Below are positions 54,319 through 63,629 of a stretch of 64,000 nucleotides of DNA, one piece after another. How positions within the stretch are numbered: position 1 is the first letter of the stretch; every line of letters begins with the position of its first letter. A model generated the notes under the pieces. It was given only the letters and a program-made list of their open reading frames with translations, was not told the DNA's origin and searched no databases. The position numbers were made by a program, and so were the translations under genes. Origin of the DNA: Rhodococcus sp. HNM0569 (lineage in GTDB: Bacteria > Actinomycetota > Actinomycetes > Mycobacteriales > Mycobacteriaceae); contig NZ_JAASAE010000002.1 in the NCBI RefSeq assembly GCF_012726205.1, forward strand, positions 248,001 through 312,000. The letters run 5' to 3'.

Positions 54319-55626
54319 GTGCGCAGGCGGATTCTGCAGTCGATCCTCGCGGTCGTCATCGTCACCGGTCTGGTGCTCGGTCTGCCGCTGATCTACACGG
54401 CGTGGCTGTGGGTCGAGGATCTCACCCGCTCGGATCTGCAGACCCGGCTCGACCGCATGGCCGCGGAGATCGTCGCCCAGGAAGGCGACAACGGTGCCGT
54501 CGAGGGGCCGCTCGAGATGGGTGCGCTCCGGTTCCTCATCCCGCAGGGCGGGCATCTCGTCGTGGTCTACCCGACGACGGACGATCCTGCGGTGCGCGTC
54601 GACATCGGTCCCACCGGCGTCCCGTCGCCCGTGGTCGAATCCTTGTCGCTCGGCACCTCCGGGTCGTTGCGTCTCGAGGTGCCGTCCGGGCCGATGCGCA
54701 CGCAGCAGCGTCAGGCGGTGGGGGCGGTGAGCCTGTTGGTCCTCGCGTCGATCGGCGCGGGCGCGGTCGTCGCGGTCATCACCGCGCGGCGGCTGTCCGA
54801 CCCGCTGCGCGACGTCGCGAGGCGCGCCGCGCGACTCGCGGAGGGCGACTTCCGGCAGGATCCGCGACGACACGGCATTCCCGAACTCGACCGGGTCTCG
54901 GACGTCCTCGACTCGGCGACCGTCGACATCCTCGGCAGGCTCCAGCGCGAACACGCGCTCGTGGGCGACGTGTCGCACCAGTTGCGCAGCCGGCTCACCG
55001 CGGTGCGGCTACGCCTCGACGAGCTGTCCGAGCATCCCGATCCGGCGGTCGTCGTCGAGGCCCAGGAAGCGATGGCGCAGGTCGACCGACTCACCGCGGC
55101 GATCGACGATCTCGTGCGATCGTCGCGTGGTCCGGCCGCGGACGAAGAGGTCGCGGTGCTGGGCGAACTCGAGAGTGTGATCGCCGACTGGGAGGTGCAG
55201 TTCCGGGAAGCGGGTCGTTCGCTCTCCCTGCACGGCGATCCGCGGCTCGCGGCGCGGCTGTCCGGCTCGCGGCTGCGCGAAGCGGTGGCCGTGCTCGTCG
55301 ACAATGCGCTCGTGCACGGTGGGGGAGACTGCACGGTGTCCGTGCGGTTGCTGCCGGCCCGTGACGAGAGTGGCCGCGAGCCGCTCGTGTGCGTCGAGGT
55401 GGCCGACGAAGGCGAGGGCGTCGACAACGAACTCGCACCGCACATCTTCGACCGTGGCTTCTCGAGTGCGGGGTCCACCGGGGTCGGACTCGCGCTGGCA
55501 CGGGCCCTCGTCGAGGCCGACGGTGGACGGCTCGAACTGCGCCGCCGCCGGCCTGCCCTGTTCTCGATCTTCCTGCCGACGGTGCGCCGCGAGGTCGCGC
55601 CGCCGGGCGTGAGTGAACCGCGCTGA
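54319..55626 (+). CDS. Sensor histidine kinase
   Basis: A 435-residue kinase with two membrane helices (about residues 7-29 and 140-160), an external domain between them, HAMP-like linker, and an H-box DVSHQLRSRLTAVRLRL in which the residue after His is Gln rather than Glu. The N-box AVLVDNALVHGGG and glycine motifs DEGEGVDNEL and GSTGVGLALARALV follow. GTG 54319 follows the regulator stop by eight bases. Confidence 0.88.
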   Translation: MRRRILQSILAVVIVTGLVLGLPLIYTAWLWVEDLTRSDLQTRLDRMAAEIVAQEGDNGAVEGPLEMGALRFLIPQGGHLVVVYPTTDDPAVRVDIGPTGVPSPVVESLSLGTSGSLRLEVPSGPMRTQQRQAVGAVSLLVLASIGAGAVVAVITARRLSDPLRDVARRAARLAEGDFRQDPRRHGIPELDRVSDVLDSATVDILGRLQREHALVGDVSHQLRSRLTAVRLRLDELSEHPDPAVVVEAQEAMAQVDRLTAAIDDLVRSSRGPAADEEVAVLGELESVIADWEVQFREAGRSLSLHGDPRLAARLSGSRLREAVAVLVDNALVHGGGDCTVSVRLLPARDESGREPLVCVEVADEGEGVDNELAPHIFDRGFSSAGSTGVGLALARALVEADGGRLELRRRRPALFSIFLPTVRREVAPPGVSEPR

Positions 55627-55645
55627 CCGGGTCCGCCTGCTCGGG

Positions 55646-56257
55646 TCAGCGCTCGACTTCGTGATCGCGCCGGTCGTGTTCCCACGCGGTGAGGTCCTCG
55701 ACGAGCGGGCCGGTGAGCATGGTGTCGGTACCGCCGTCGTGGTGCCCGCCGTGCGGGTCCGCGTCGTCGCCGGTGTTCTCCTCGGGGAACACGAACCGGC
55801 GGAACGCCCAGAACCGGAACACCATCTGGAGCAGGTTGCCGATCACGTACGCACTCACGAAGTCGGCGATGTTCTCGACGGTGAGACTCACATTGGGCAC
55901 GCGCAGGTTGAACGCGTAACTCGAGATGTAGAGGGGAACGAAGCTCAGCACGACGCCGACACCGCTGACGGCGAAGAACAGGATCGCCTCGGACGCGCGC
56001 TCGCGGCCGCCGCGGTGCTTGAACGACCACTCGCGGTTGAGCACGTAGGACACGAGCACGGCGACCACGCCCGCGATGATCTTGGCCGAGACGGGCTTGG
56101 CCTCCATCACGGTGAGCTTGAGCGTGTAGAAGATGCCGGTGTCGACGATGAAGGTGGTACCACCCACGATCGCGAACTTGATCAGCTCCGAATGGCGCAG
56201 AGCGAGGTCCCGGAGTGGTTGGGGTACACGGGCCAGAACCCCTTCGACGAACGACAC
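55646..56257 (-). CDS. GtrA-family membrane protein
   Basis: A 203-residue protein with four predicted membrane helices in the GtrA pattern (ELIKFAIVGGTTFIVDTGIF, SYVLNREWSFK, FRFWAFRRFVF) and a His/Asp-rich tail. GtrA proteins are thought to move lipid-linked sugars or take part in cell-wall glycan transfer. It corresponds to Rv3277. GTG 56257 begins eight bases after TACACT. It is convergent with the kinase and divergent from purK. Confidence 0.88.
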   Translation of the reverse strand: MSFVEGVLARVPQPLRDLALRHSELIKFAIVGGTTFIVDTGIFYTLKLTVMEAKPVSAKIIAGVVAVLVSYVLNREWSFKHRGGRERASEAILFFAVSGVGVVLSFVPLYISSYAFNLRVPNVSLTVENIADFVSAYVIGNLLQMVFRFWAFRRFVFPEENTGDDADPHGGHHDGGTDTMLTGPLVEDLTAWEHDRRDHEVER

Positions 56258-56402
56258 AACGGTTCAGTGTACGAACTACCACGCCCGGATGACCAACACG
56301 TTGCCGAACGCCACATCGTGTCGGACCGCGGCGACCAGCGGTTATCCGGACATATCGGGCTCTGCGCCCTCGCTGACCAGCACGGGTGGTGGGCGTGACA
56401 CC

Positions 56403-57680
56403 ATGGACGCCGTGACCGGAACTCCAGACTCCGCCCCGCGCCCCACGAGCCCGCGCGACCGATCGGCCGCATTGCCGGTCGTCACGATGATCGGGGGCGG
56501 TCAGCTCGCCCGCATGACACACCAGGCCGCGATTGCACTGGGGCAGACCCTGCGCGTGCTCGCCGGGGCGCCGTCGGAGCCTGCCGCGCTCGTGACGTCG
56601 GACCTCGTGCTCGGCAGCCACACCGACCTCGTGGCGCTGCGCGAAGCGGCGGTCGGTTCGAGTGCGTTCACCTTCGACCACGAGCACGTACCCACCGAAC
56701 ACCTCGAGACGCTGGTCGCCGAGGGCGTCAACGTGCAGCCGCCGCCACGCGCGCTCGTGTACGCACAGGACAAGCTCGCGATGCGGCGCAAGCTCCGGGA
56801 GATGGGTGCGCCGGTGCCGCCGTTCGCGGAGGTCACGTGGGCGGGCGATGTCGAGAAGTTCGCCGACGAACACGGGTGGCCGGTCGTGATCAAGGCGATC
56901 CGTGGAGGCTACGACGGCCGCGGCGTGTGGATGCCGGAAGACGCGGACGAGGCCGAGGGCATCGTCGCCGAGCAACTCGACAAGGGTGTCCCGCTCATGG
57001 TCGAGCAGAAGGTCCCGATGCGCCGCGAGCTGTCGGCGATGGTCGCGCGGTCGCCGTTCGGGCAGGGCGCGGCGTGGCCCGTGGTCCAGACAGTGCAACG
57101 AAACGGCCAGCTCGCGGTCGCGATCGCGCCCGCGCCGTCGCTCGCACCCGAGGTCGCCGAGCAGGCGTCCTCGCTCGCGCTGCGGCTGGCGGCCGAACTC
57201 GGTGTGGTCGGTGCGTTCGCCGTCGAACTGTTCGAGACCGAGAACGGCGAGATCGTCGTCAACGAACTCGCGATGCGCCCGCACAATTCCGGCCACTGGA
57301 CGATGGACGGAGCCCGCACGTCGCAGTTCGAGCAGCATCTGCGCGCGGTGCTCGACTACCCGCTGGGCGACACCTCGCCGCTCGCTCCCGCCACGGTGAC
57401 GGCCAACGTGCTCGGCGCCGAGCACGCCCCCGAGATGAGCATGGACGAGCGCGTCCACCACCTGTTCGCGCGGATGCCCGACGCGAAGGTGCACCTCTAC
57501 AGCAAGGGCGAACGCCCCGCGCGCAAGATCGGGCACGTCAACGTCGTCGGCGGTCCGGGCTCGGTCGACGACCCGCAGTACGTGGCGGACCTGCGCGAGC
57601 GCGCCGAGCGCGCCGCGCACTGGCTCTCGCACGCCGAATGGACCGACGGCTGGAACGAACACACAGGAGAGACGAAGTGA
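56403..57680 (+). CDS. purK: N5-carboxyaminoimidazole ribonucleotide synthetase
   Basis: A 425-residue ATP-grasp enzyme (purine step: AIR to N5-CAIR). Motifs are [46 protein letters not shown] and [21 protein letters not shown] 56403 starts just before the conserved region; the frame is open further upstream across the gtrA promoter and is not credible there. The stop overlaps purE as GTGA. Confidence 0.94.
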   Translation: MDAVTGTPDSAPRPTSPRDRSAALPVVTMIGGGQLARMTHQAAIALGQTLRVLAGAPSEPAALVTSDLVLGSHTDLVALREAAVGSSAFTFDHEHVPTEHLETLVAEGVNVQPPPRALVYAQDKLAMRRKLREMGAPVPPFAEVTWAGDVEKFADEHGWPVVIKAIRGGYDGRGVWMPEDADEAEGIVAEQLDKGVPLMVEQKVPMRRELSAMVARSPFGQGAAWPVVQTVQRNGQLAVAIAPAPSLAPEVAEQASSLALRLAAELGVVGAFAVELFETENGEIVVNELAMRPHNSGHWTMDGARTSQFEQHLRAVLDYPLGDTSPLAPATVTANVLGAEHAPEMSMDERVHHLFARMPDAKVHLYSKGERPARKIGHVNVVGGPGSVDDPQYVADLRERAERAAHWLSHAEWTDGWNEHTGETK

Positions 57681-58186
57681 CGGCAACCGGCGGCCCCCGG
57701 GTCGGGCTCATCATGGGCAGCGATTCCGACTGGCCCACGATGGAGGCGGCGGCGCTCGCGCTCGCCGAGTTCGAGGTGCCCTTCGAGGTGGGCGTCGTCT
57801 CGGCGCACCGCACGCCGCAACGCATGCTCGACTACGCGCGCGACGCCGCAGGCCGGGGCCTCGAGGTGATCATCGCGGGTGCAGGCGGCGCCGCGCACCT
57901 GCCCGGCATGGTGGCGTCGGCCACCCCGTTGCCGGTCGTGGGCGTACCGGTTCCGCTGAAGCATCTCGACGGCATGGATTCGCTGCTCTCGATCGTGCAG
58001 ATGCCCGCGGGAATCCCGGTGGCGACGGTGTCGGTGGGCGGGGCGCGCAATGCCGGGCTGCTCGCGGTGCGGATCCTCGGTGCGGGCGATCCCGCGCTGC
58101 GGACGCGCATGGAACGCTTCCAACGCGACCTCGAAGCGATGGTGCTCGACAAGGACGCGGCGCTCCAGCGCAAGCTGCTCGGCTGA
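57677..58186 (+). CDS. purE: N5-CAIR mutase
   Basis: A 169-residue PurE class I enzyme with [45 protein letters not shown] and [19 protein letters not shown]. It follows purK with a GTGA overlap, making a two-gene purine unit as in M. tuberculosis (Rv3276c-Rv3275c). Confidence 0.95.
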   Translation: MTATGGPRVGLIMGSDSDWPTMEAAALALAEFEVPFEVGVVSAHRTPQRMLDYARDAAGRGLEVIIAGAGGAAHLPGMVASATPLPVVGVPVPLKHLDGMDSLLSIVQMPAGIPVATVSVGGARNAGLLAVRILGAGDPALRTRMERFQRDLEAMVLDKDAALQRKLLG

Positions 58187-58214
58187 CGCGGCGGCAGGCG
58201 GTCCGGCACGCCGC

Positions 58215-58937
58215 TCAGTCGAGCGTGCGCGTCACCTTCTCGACGTCCACGCGACGGTGCTGCGCGTCGGCGTCCGGTGCGGTCACCTGCACCAGGGATG
58301 CGCCCGCCGCGAACACCGCGAGCAGATTGTCGACGAGTTCGTCCGTGCTGTTCCACGGCCGAGTCGACAACACACGGTCGGTCGCGGCGAGCCCGGACCG
58401 CTCCGCCGCGCCCCGCGCGTCCGCGACCACCTCGGCGACCGAACGGCCGGCCAGTGCAGTGCCCGCGCCTGCCGGATCGAAGCGGTCGCCGTGCATGCGC
58501 ACCGACGTCGCATAGTCGGTCACGCCGATCGGCAGATCCCGCACCGGCATCCCGAAGGCGTCGAGCGACAGCGCCACCACCTCGGGTGCGGCGGCGTCGA
58601 CGCCGCCGGCGGTGACGAACGCCAAGTCCACGGACTCGAGGTCGGTGTCGGGCGTGCCGACGGAGACGACCTCGCACCCCGCCCACCACGCGCCGAACAG
58701 CACGGCCGCGGTCTGCCAGTGCGCGGGCAGCGCGACGGCGACGCGCGAGCCCGGGCCGAGCGCGAACTCGTCGCGGATCATGTTGGCGGTCTTCGCGACC
58801 CAGTTCGCGAATGTGACGGCCGACACCTCGATGCGCTCGCCCGTCGAATCGTCGTAGTACGTGATGCGCGGGCCCGCGGGGTCCGCCGCGACGATCGGGG
58901 TGAGGAGTGCTCCGGTGAGAGTGGGGTCGGTCGGCAC
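58215..58937 (-). CDS. TIGR03089 family protein
   Basis: A 240-residue protein that resembles the N-terminal part of AMP-forming acyl-CoA synthetases (ITYYDDSTGERIEVSAVTFA, GSRVAVALPAHWQTAAVLFG, WWAGCEVV) but lacks the adenylation core. It matches actinobacterial TIGR03089 proteins (Rv3268) of unknown function. GTG 58937 has AAGGAAGAG upstream. It lies 23 bases after the LCP gene and is probably cotranscribed. Confidence 0.8.
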   Translation of the reverse strand: MPTDPTLTGALLTPIVAADPAGPRITYYDDSTGERIEVSAVTFANWVAKTANMIRDEFALGPGSRVAVALPAHWQTAAVLFGAWWAGCEVVSVGTPDTDLESVDLAFVTAGGVDAAAPEVVALSLDAFGMPVRDLPIGVTDYATSVRMHGDRFDPAGAGTALAGRSVAEVVADARGAAERSGLAATDRVLSTRPWNSTDELVDNLLAVFAAGASLVQVTAPDADAQHRRVDVEKVTRTLD

Positions 58938-58960
58938 GTGAGGCTCTTCCTTCTGCTCGG

Positions 58961-60541
58961 TCAGTTGACGCACCGCGCGCCGGTCGCGGCGGTGATGGGC
59001 GGCCCCGCGGGCACCGGCGTCGCGGTGCCGGACGTGCCGTCGCTCCCGCCCGTGCTGCTCCCCGACGAGCTGCTGCCGGACGAGGTGCTGGTCTCGGACG
59101 AACTCGAGCCGGTCGACCCGGTGCTGGTGGCGGTGCCGGGGCCGTCGTAGTCGGACGCGAGCACGACCCGCACGGTGCCGGACCGGAGTGTCGGGTCGGA
59201 GTCGGTGGCGACGTCGCCGAGCGCTGCCGCGACGGCGGCGGCCTCGTCGTCGTCGGCCGAGTGCCCGTACACCGTGGTCTCGGAGACGGCCGACGCGCCC
59301 GCGTAGTTGCCGACCTCGCCCTTGCGATAGCCGAGGTCGACGAGTGCCTGCGACACGTCGGTCGCCAAACCGCCGATGTCGCCTGCGTTCTCGACATCGA
59401 CCGTGATCGACGATTCGTCGACGTCCGGTCCGTCGGTGGTCGTGCTCGACTCGGAGTCGTCGGTCGTGCTCGACTCGGAGTCGGCGCCGTCGCCCACGAG
59501 GGTCGCGACGAACTTCTCGACCTCCTTCGAATCGACCTTCACGATCGACTCGCCGTAGTCGGTGGTGGCCGCGAGGTCCTGCACGGGAATCGTGCGGAAC
59601 TGCACTTCCCCGCCCGACAGATTCTGCAGCTGGGTCGCGAAGTCGACGATGTCCCAGTTCTCGTCGAGCACGACCGACCGCTCGACCGCGCCGGAGAGCT
59701 GCCCCAGCTTCGCGGGATCGCTGAGCGTGCGGGCGCTGAGCACCTTGTTCACGAGCGACGCCATGAACACCTGTTGACGCACGATCCGGTCGAGGTCGCC
59801 GCGGGGCAGGTCGTGACGTTGGCGCACGAACGACAGCGCGTCCGAACCCTGCAGGGTCTGCTCGCCCTCCTGGAAGTGCGCGCCCGACAGCGGCTCGTCG
59901 ACCGCGGAGTTGAGGCAGACGTCGACGCCGCCGACCGCGTCGGTGAGCAACACGAACCCGAGCAGGCCCACCTCGGCGTAGTGGTCGACCGTGATGCCGG
60001 TCAGTCCGGCGACCGACTTCACCAGAGCCTCGCGGCCCGCCTTGGTCGACTCGTCCTCGGCGGCGCGTTCGCTCTCGCCCGAATCGAGCAGTTGTTGCTT
60101 CTCCTCGGCCTTGGTGGCGCCGTACGCCGCGTTGATCTTGGACTTTCCGATGCCCGGCACGTCGACGTAGGAGTCGCGCGGTATCGAGATCGCGGTAGCG
60201 GAACTGCCGTCGGTGGGCACGCGGATCAGGATGATCGTGTCGGTGTTGTTGGCTTCTTCCTCGCCTGCGCGCAGCGAGTCGAGTTCGTGCTGCGACAGCG
60301 GGTTGCCGTGCGCGTCGGTGCGGCTGTCCGTGCCGACCATGAGGATGTCGATCGCGCCGTCCTCGGAGCCGCCCAAGCCGAGGCCGCTCGCGGTAGCCAG
60401 ATTGTTGCGGATCGAATCGATGCTGCGCCACGCGAGCCCGGTGAACACGAGCGCCAGTACCGACAGGACGACGACGGCGAGCCGTAGACGTTTGCGGGCG
60501 GCCCCTGCCTTCGGTCGGGAGTCGGGTTGCGCGTAGGTCAC
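58961..60541 (-). CDS. LCP-family cell-wall ligase with LytR_C domain
   Basis: A 526-residue LytR-CpsA-Psr protein. One N-terminal membrane anchor (about residues 20-40) precedes the LCP domain with VGTDSRTDAHG, SIPRDSYVDVP and RQRHDLPRGDLDRIVRQQ. A LytR_C domain (VDVENAGDIGGLATDVSQAL) and a low-complexity Ser/Thr/Gly tail follow. LCP enzymes attach arabinogalactan to peptidoglycan in mycobacteria (Rv3267). GTG 60541 follows TAGCCT (60553-60548) by six bases, so leaderless. Its neighbours rmlD and wbbL supply the rhamnose linker of the same polymer. Confidence 0.92.
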   Translation of the reverse strand: MTYAQPDSRPKAGAARKRLRLAVVVLSVLALVFTGLAWRSIDSIRNNLATASGLGLGGSEDGAIDILMVGTDSRTDAHGNPLSQHELDSLRAGEEEANNTDTIILIRVPTDGSSATAISIPRDSYVDVPGIGKSKINAAYGATKAEEKQQLLDSGESERAAEDESTKAGREALVKSVAGLTGITVDHYAEVGLLGFVLLTDAVGGVDVCLNSAVDEPLSGAHFQEGEQTLQGSDALSFVRQRHDLPRGDLDRIVRQQVFMASLVNKVLSARTLSDPAKLGQLSGAVERSVVLDENWDIVDFATQLQNLSGGEVQFRTIPVQDLAATTDYGESIVKVDSKEVEKFVATLVGDGADSESSTTDDSESSTTTDGPDVDESSITVDVENAGDIGGLATDVSQALVDLGYRKGEVGNYAGASAVSETTVYGHSADDDEAAAVAAALGDVATDSDPTLRSGTVRVVLASDYDGPGTATSTGSTGSSSSETSTSSGSSSSGSSTGGSDGTSGTATPVPAGPPITAATGARCVN

Positions 60542-60547
60542 GGGCCC

Positions 60548-60553
60548 AGGCTA
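60548..60553 (-). promoter_or_regulatory. -10 element of the LCP gene (leaderless)
   Basis: TAGCCT on the minus strand lies six bases before the GTG start of the LCP gene. Confidence 0.5.
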
Positions 60554-60609
60554 CTGGTCGCATGCGCCGGATCGGGGCAGTCGCGGCCGGGCGTGCCAGA
60601 CTGTCGGGC

Positions 60610-61446
60610 GTGAATCGCATTCTCGTCACGGGCGCCGCCGGTCAGCTCGGCACCGCCGTGGTCGACCGCGCCCGCCGCGGCGGTCTCGACGTCGACGCCC
60701 GCACGTCCCGCGAACTCGACGTCACCGACCCGGCGGCGGTGCGGGACGCGGTCGCAGCCGGCACCGTCGTCGTCAACTGCGCCGCCTACACGGCCGTCGA
60801 CGCGGCCGAGACCGACGAGGACGCGGCGCGGCGCGTCAACGCCGACGGACCCGGCCTCCTCGCGGCCGCGTGCGCCGCGGCCGGCGCGCGGCTCGTGCAC
60901 GTGTCGACGGACTACGTCTTCGGAGGAGACGCGCGTGCCGCGTACGACGTGGCCGACTCCCCGGCCCCGCAGACCGCCTACGGGCGCACGAAGCTCGCGG
61001 GCGAACGCGCGGTGCACGCCGCACTGCCGAGCGCGACGATCGTGCGCACCGCGTGGGTCTACACCGGCACCGGCACCGATTTCGTCGCGACGATGCTGCG
61101 GCTCGAACGTGAGCGCGAGACCGTGAACGTCGTCGCGGACCAGGTCGGTGCGCCCACCTACACCGGCGACCTGGCCGACGGTCTGCTCGAGATCGTCGCC
61201 CGCGACGCACCGCCGCCGCTGCTGCACTTCACGAACTCGGGTCGCGCGAGCTGGTACGACCTCGCCCGCGCGGTCTTCGAGGAAGCGGGTGCCGATCCCA
61301 CCCGCGTCGTACCGTGCACGAGCGCCGAATTCGTGCGGCCCGCGCCGCGCCCCGCGTTCTCGGTGCTGTCGTTGCGGGCATGGCAGGATGCCGGGTTCAC
61401 GCCGCCGCGTGCGTGGCGGACCGCGCTCCACGAGGCGCTGCGATGA
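60610..61446 (+). CDS. rmlD: dTDP-4-dehydrorhamnose reductase
   Basis: A 278-residue extended short-chain reductase completing dTDP-rhamnose synthesis: RILVTGAAGQLGTAVVDRA at the N-terminus, VNCAAYTAVDAAE, VSTDYVFGG and the catalytic YGRTKLAGE. GTG 60610 follows CAGACT by seven bases and directly precedes the Rossmann motif. It is divergent from the LCP gene and upstream of wbbL (Rv3266c). Confidence 0.93.
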   Translation: MNRILVTGAAGQLGTAVVDRARRGGLDVDARTSRELDVTDPAAVRDAVAAGTVVVNCAAYTAVDAAETDEDAARRVNADGPGLLAAACAAAGARLVHVSTDYVFGGDARAAYDVADSPAPQTAYGRTKLAGERAVHAALPSATIVRTAWVYTGTGTDFVATMLRLERERETVNVVADQVGAPTYTGDLADGLLEIVARDAPPPLLHFTNSGRASWYDLARAVFEEAGADPTRVVPCTSAEFVRPAPRPAFSVLSLRAWQDAGFTPPRAWRTALHEALR

Positions 61447-61476
61447 GCGGGGCGCAGGAGCCGGCGCGTCAGCCGC

Positions 61477-61482
61477 TACGCT
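61477..61482 (+). promoter_or_regulatory. -10 element of wbbL (leaderless)
   Basis: TACGCT ends seven bases before GTG 61490. Confidence 0.5.
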
Positions 61483-61489
61483 TGCCCGC

Positions 61490-62365
61490 GTGAGTTCGAA
61501 GCTGGCCGTGGTGACGGTGACCTATTCGCCCGGCGAGCATCTGGAGCATTTTCTCCGCACGCTCGACGACGCGACGTCCGAGAAGCCGCAGGTCGTGATG
61601 GCCGACAACGGCTCGACCGATGGCGCACCGGAGGCAGCCGAGGCGAGTCATCCGCGCGCGCGGCTGCTGCGCACCGGAGGCAACATCGGCTACGGCGGTG
61701 CCGTCAACCGTGCGGCCGCGGAGATCGACGACGACATCGAGTTCCTGGTGGTCGCCAATCCCGACGTCCGGTGGTCTCCCGGCGCGCTCGACGCGCTGGT
61801 GGACGCCGCCGAGCGGTGGCCGCGTGCGGGCGCGCTCGGTCCGCTCGTGCGCGAGCCCGACGGCTCGGTGTACCCGTCGGCGCGCGAGGTCCCCGGGCTC
61901 GTGTCCGGGGCCGGGCACGCGGTGCTCGGCAAGGTGTGGCCGGGCAATCCGTGGACGACGCGCTACCGCCAGGAGCGCGAAGCCGTGGGGGAGCGAGCCG
62001 TGGGCTGGCTGTCGGGTTCGTGCCTGCTGTTGCGCCGCTCGGCGTTCGATTCGATCTCGGGCTTCGACTCGCGGTACTTCATGTACATGGAGGACGTCGA
62101 CCTCGGCGACCGGCTCGGCCGCGCGGGCTGGCTCAACGTGTACGTCCCGACCGCCGAGGTCACCCACGCGAAGGGGCACGCCGCAGGCAGGCACCCCGAG
62201 TTGATGCTGCCCGCCCACCACCGCAGCGCCTACCGGTTCCAGGCCGACCGGCACCCGCACGTGTGGCAGGCACCGCTGCGGCTCGCGCTGCGGATCGGGC
62301 TCGCGGTCCGATCGAAGGTCGCGGTCGCCGCAGCGGTCCGTGCCCGCCGCGACGGTTCCGACTGA
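61490..62365 (+). CDS. wbbL: Rhamnosyltransferase WbbL
   Basis: A 291-residue GT2-family enzyme that adds rhamnose to the GlcNAc-diphospho-decaprenyl linker of arabinogalactan. Motifs are VVTVTYSPGEHLEHFL, MADNGSTDGAPEAA, the metal site VVANPDVRW and the acceptor region YFMYMEDVDLGDRLGRAGW (ED motif). The GTG start is leaderless. It belongs to the rmlD-wbbL-manB group as in Rv3266c-Rv3264c and is expected to be essential. Confidence 0.93.
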   Translation: MSSKLAVVTVTYSPGEHLEHFLRTLDDATSEKPQVVMADNGSTDGAPEAAEASHPRARLLRTGGNIGYGGAVNRAAAEIDDDIEFLVVANPDVRWSPGALDALVDAAERWPRAGALGPLVREPDGSVYPSAREVPGLVSGAGHAVLGKVWPGNPWTTRYRQEREAVGERAVGWLSGSCLLLRRSAFDSISGFDSRYFMYMEDVDLGDRLGRAGWLNVYVPTAEVTHAKGHAAGRHPELMLPAHHRSAYRFQADRHPHVWQAPLRLALRIGLAVRSKVAVAAAVRARRDGSD

Positions 62366-62436
62366 TCTCGCGCCCGCGCTGCGGCACCCGACTCACCACC
62401 TCGACGACCGAAGCACCCATGAGGGGACCACGACCC

Positions 62437-63549
62437 ATGACTTCCACCGAGACCGAGCAGACGGCACCGGCCGCAGGTGCCCGCAACACCGACGCCGTGG
62501 TGCTGGTCGGCGGCAAGGGCACGCGGCTGCGCCCGCTCACCCTGTCGGCGCCGAAGCCGATGCTGCCGACCGCGGGGCAGCCGTTCGTCGCACATCTGCT
62601 CGCGCGGATCCGTGCCGCGGGCATCGAGCACGTGATCCTCAGCACGTCGTACAAGGCGGAGGTCTTCCGCGAGCACTTCGGCGACGGCTCGTCGATGGGT
62701 CTCGAGATCGAGTACGTCACCGAGGACGAGCCACTCGGCACCGGCGGTGGTATCCGCAATGTGGTGCCGCTGCTGCGCGGCGACCACGTCGCGGTGTTCA
62801 ACGGCGACGTGCTCACCGGCAGCGACCTGGGCGGCATGCTGGCGCTGCACGACGAGAAGCAGGCCGACGTCACGCTGCACCTGGTACGCGTCGGCGACCC
62901 GCGGGCCTACGGCTGTGTGCCCACGGACGCAGACGGCCGGGTCACCGCATTCCTCGAGAAGACGCAGGACCCGCCGACCGACCAGATCAACGCGGGCTGC
63001 TACCTGTTCCGCCGCGAGATCGTCGAGCAGATCCCGGCCGGGCGGCCCGTGTCCGTCGAGCGTGAGGTCTTCCCCAATCTGCTCACCGGCGGCGCGCGCG
63101 TGTACGGCTATGTCGACCACGCGTACTGGCGCGACATGGGCACACCGGAGGATTTCGTGCGCGGCTCCGCCGACCTCGTGCGCGGCATCGCGCCGACACC
63201 TTTGCTGGACGGCGAGCGCGGGGAGGCCCTCGTGCACCCGAGCGCAGGTATCGGTGCAGGCGCGCTCCTCATCGGCGGCACGGTCGTCGGGCGGGGGTGC
63301 GAGGTCGGTGCGGGGGCGCGGCTCGACGGTGCGGTGCTGTTCGACGGCGCCGTGGTCGAGGCGGGTGCCGTCGTCGAACGGTCGATTCTCGGATTCGGCT
63401 CGCGTATCGGCCCTCGCGCCCTCGTGCGCGACGGTGTGATCGGTGACGGTGCCGACGTCGGGGCCCGGTGCGAGCTGCTGCGCGGGGCGCGGGTGTGGCC
63501 CGGCGTGACACTTCCCGACGGCGGAGTACGGTTCAGTACCGACGTGTGA
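62437..63549 (+). CDS. manB: Mannose-1-phosphate guanylyltransferase-type nucleotidyltransferase
   Basis: A 370-residue sugar nucleotidyltransferase with left-handed beta-helix tail. The N-terminal pyrophosphorylase motif VLVGGKGTRLRPLTLSAPKP, the metal Asp in VAVFNGDVLTGSD, FLEKTQDPPTDQINAGCYLF and hexapeptide-like repeats at the end (GALLIGGTVVGRGCEVGAGA) are present. It corresponds to M. tuberculosis ManB (Rv3264c), which makes GDP-mannose. GAGGGGACC precedes ATG 62437; an ATG 18 bases earlier is less likely. Confidence 0.9.
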   Translation: MTSTETEQTAPAAGARNTDAVVLVGGKGTRLRPLTLSAPKPMLPTAGQPFVAHLLARIRAAGIEHVILSTSYKAEVFREHFGDGSSMGLEIEYVTEDEPLGTGGGIRNVVPLLRGDHVAVFNGDVLTGSDLGGMLALHDEKQADVTLHLVRVGDPRAYGCVPTDADGRVTAFLEKTQDPPTDQINAGCYLFRREIVEQIPAGRPVSVEREVFPNLLTGGARVYGYVDHAYWRDMGTPEDFVRGSADLVRGIAPTPLLDGERGEALVHPSAGIGAGALLIGGTVVGRGCEVGAGARLDGAVLFDGAVVEAGAVVERSILGFGSRIGPRALVRDGVIGDGADVGARCELLRGARVWPGVTLPDGGVRFSTDV

Positions 63550-63629
63550 GAGATCCACGTGCGCAAGACCCGATGTCGCGGCCGGGGAACGGTCCGGCGT
63601 GTAGTTCAGCAGTGGTAAGGGATCGTGAG

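Noticed and set aside
63590-63625. GTGTAGTTCAGCAGTGGTAAGG looks like a tRNA D-arm.
   Set aside because: No acceptor, anticodon or T arms can be folded around it, and it leads straight into the RBS of the hydrolase gene.
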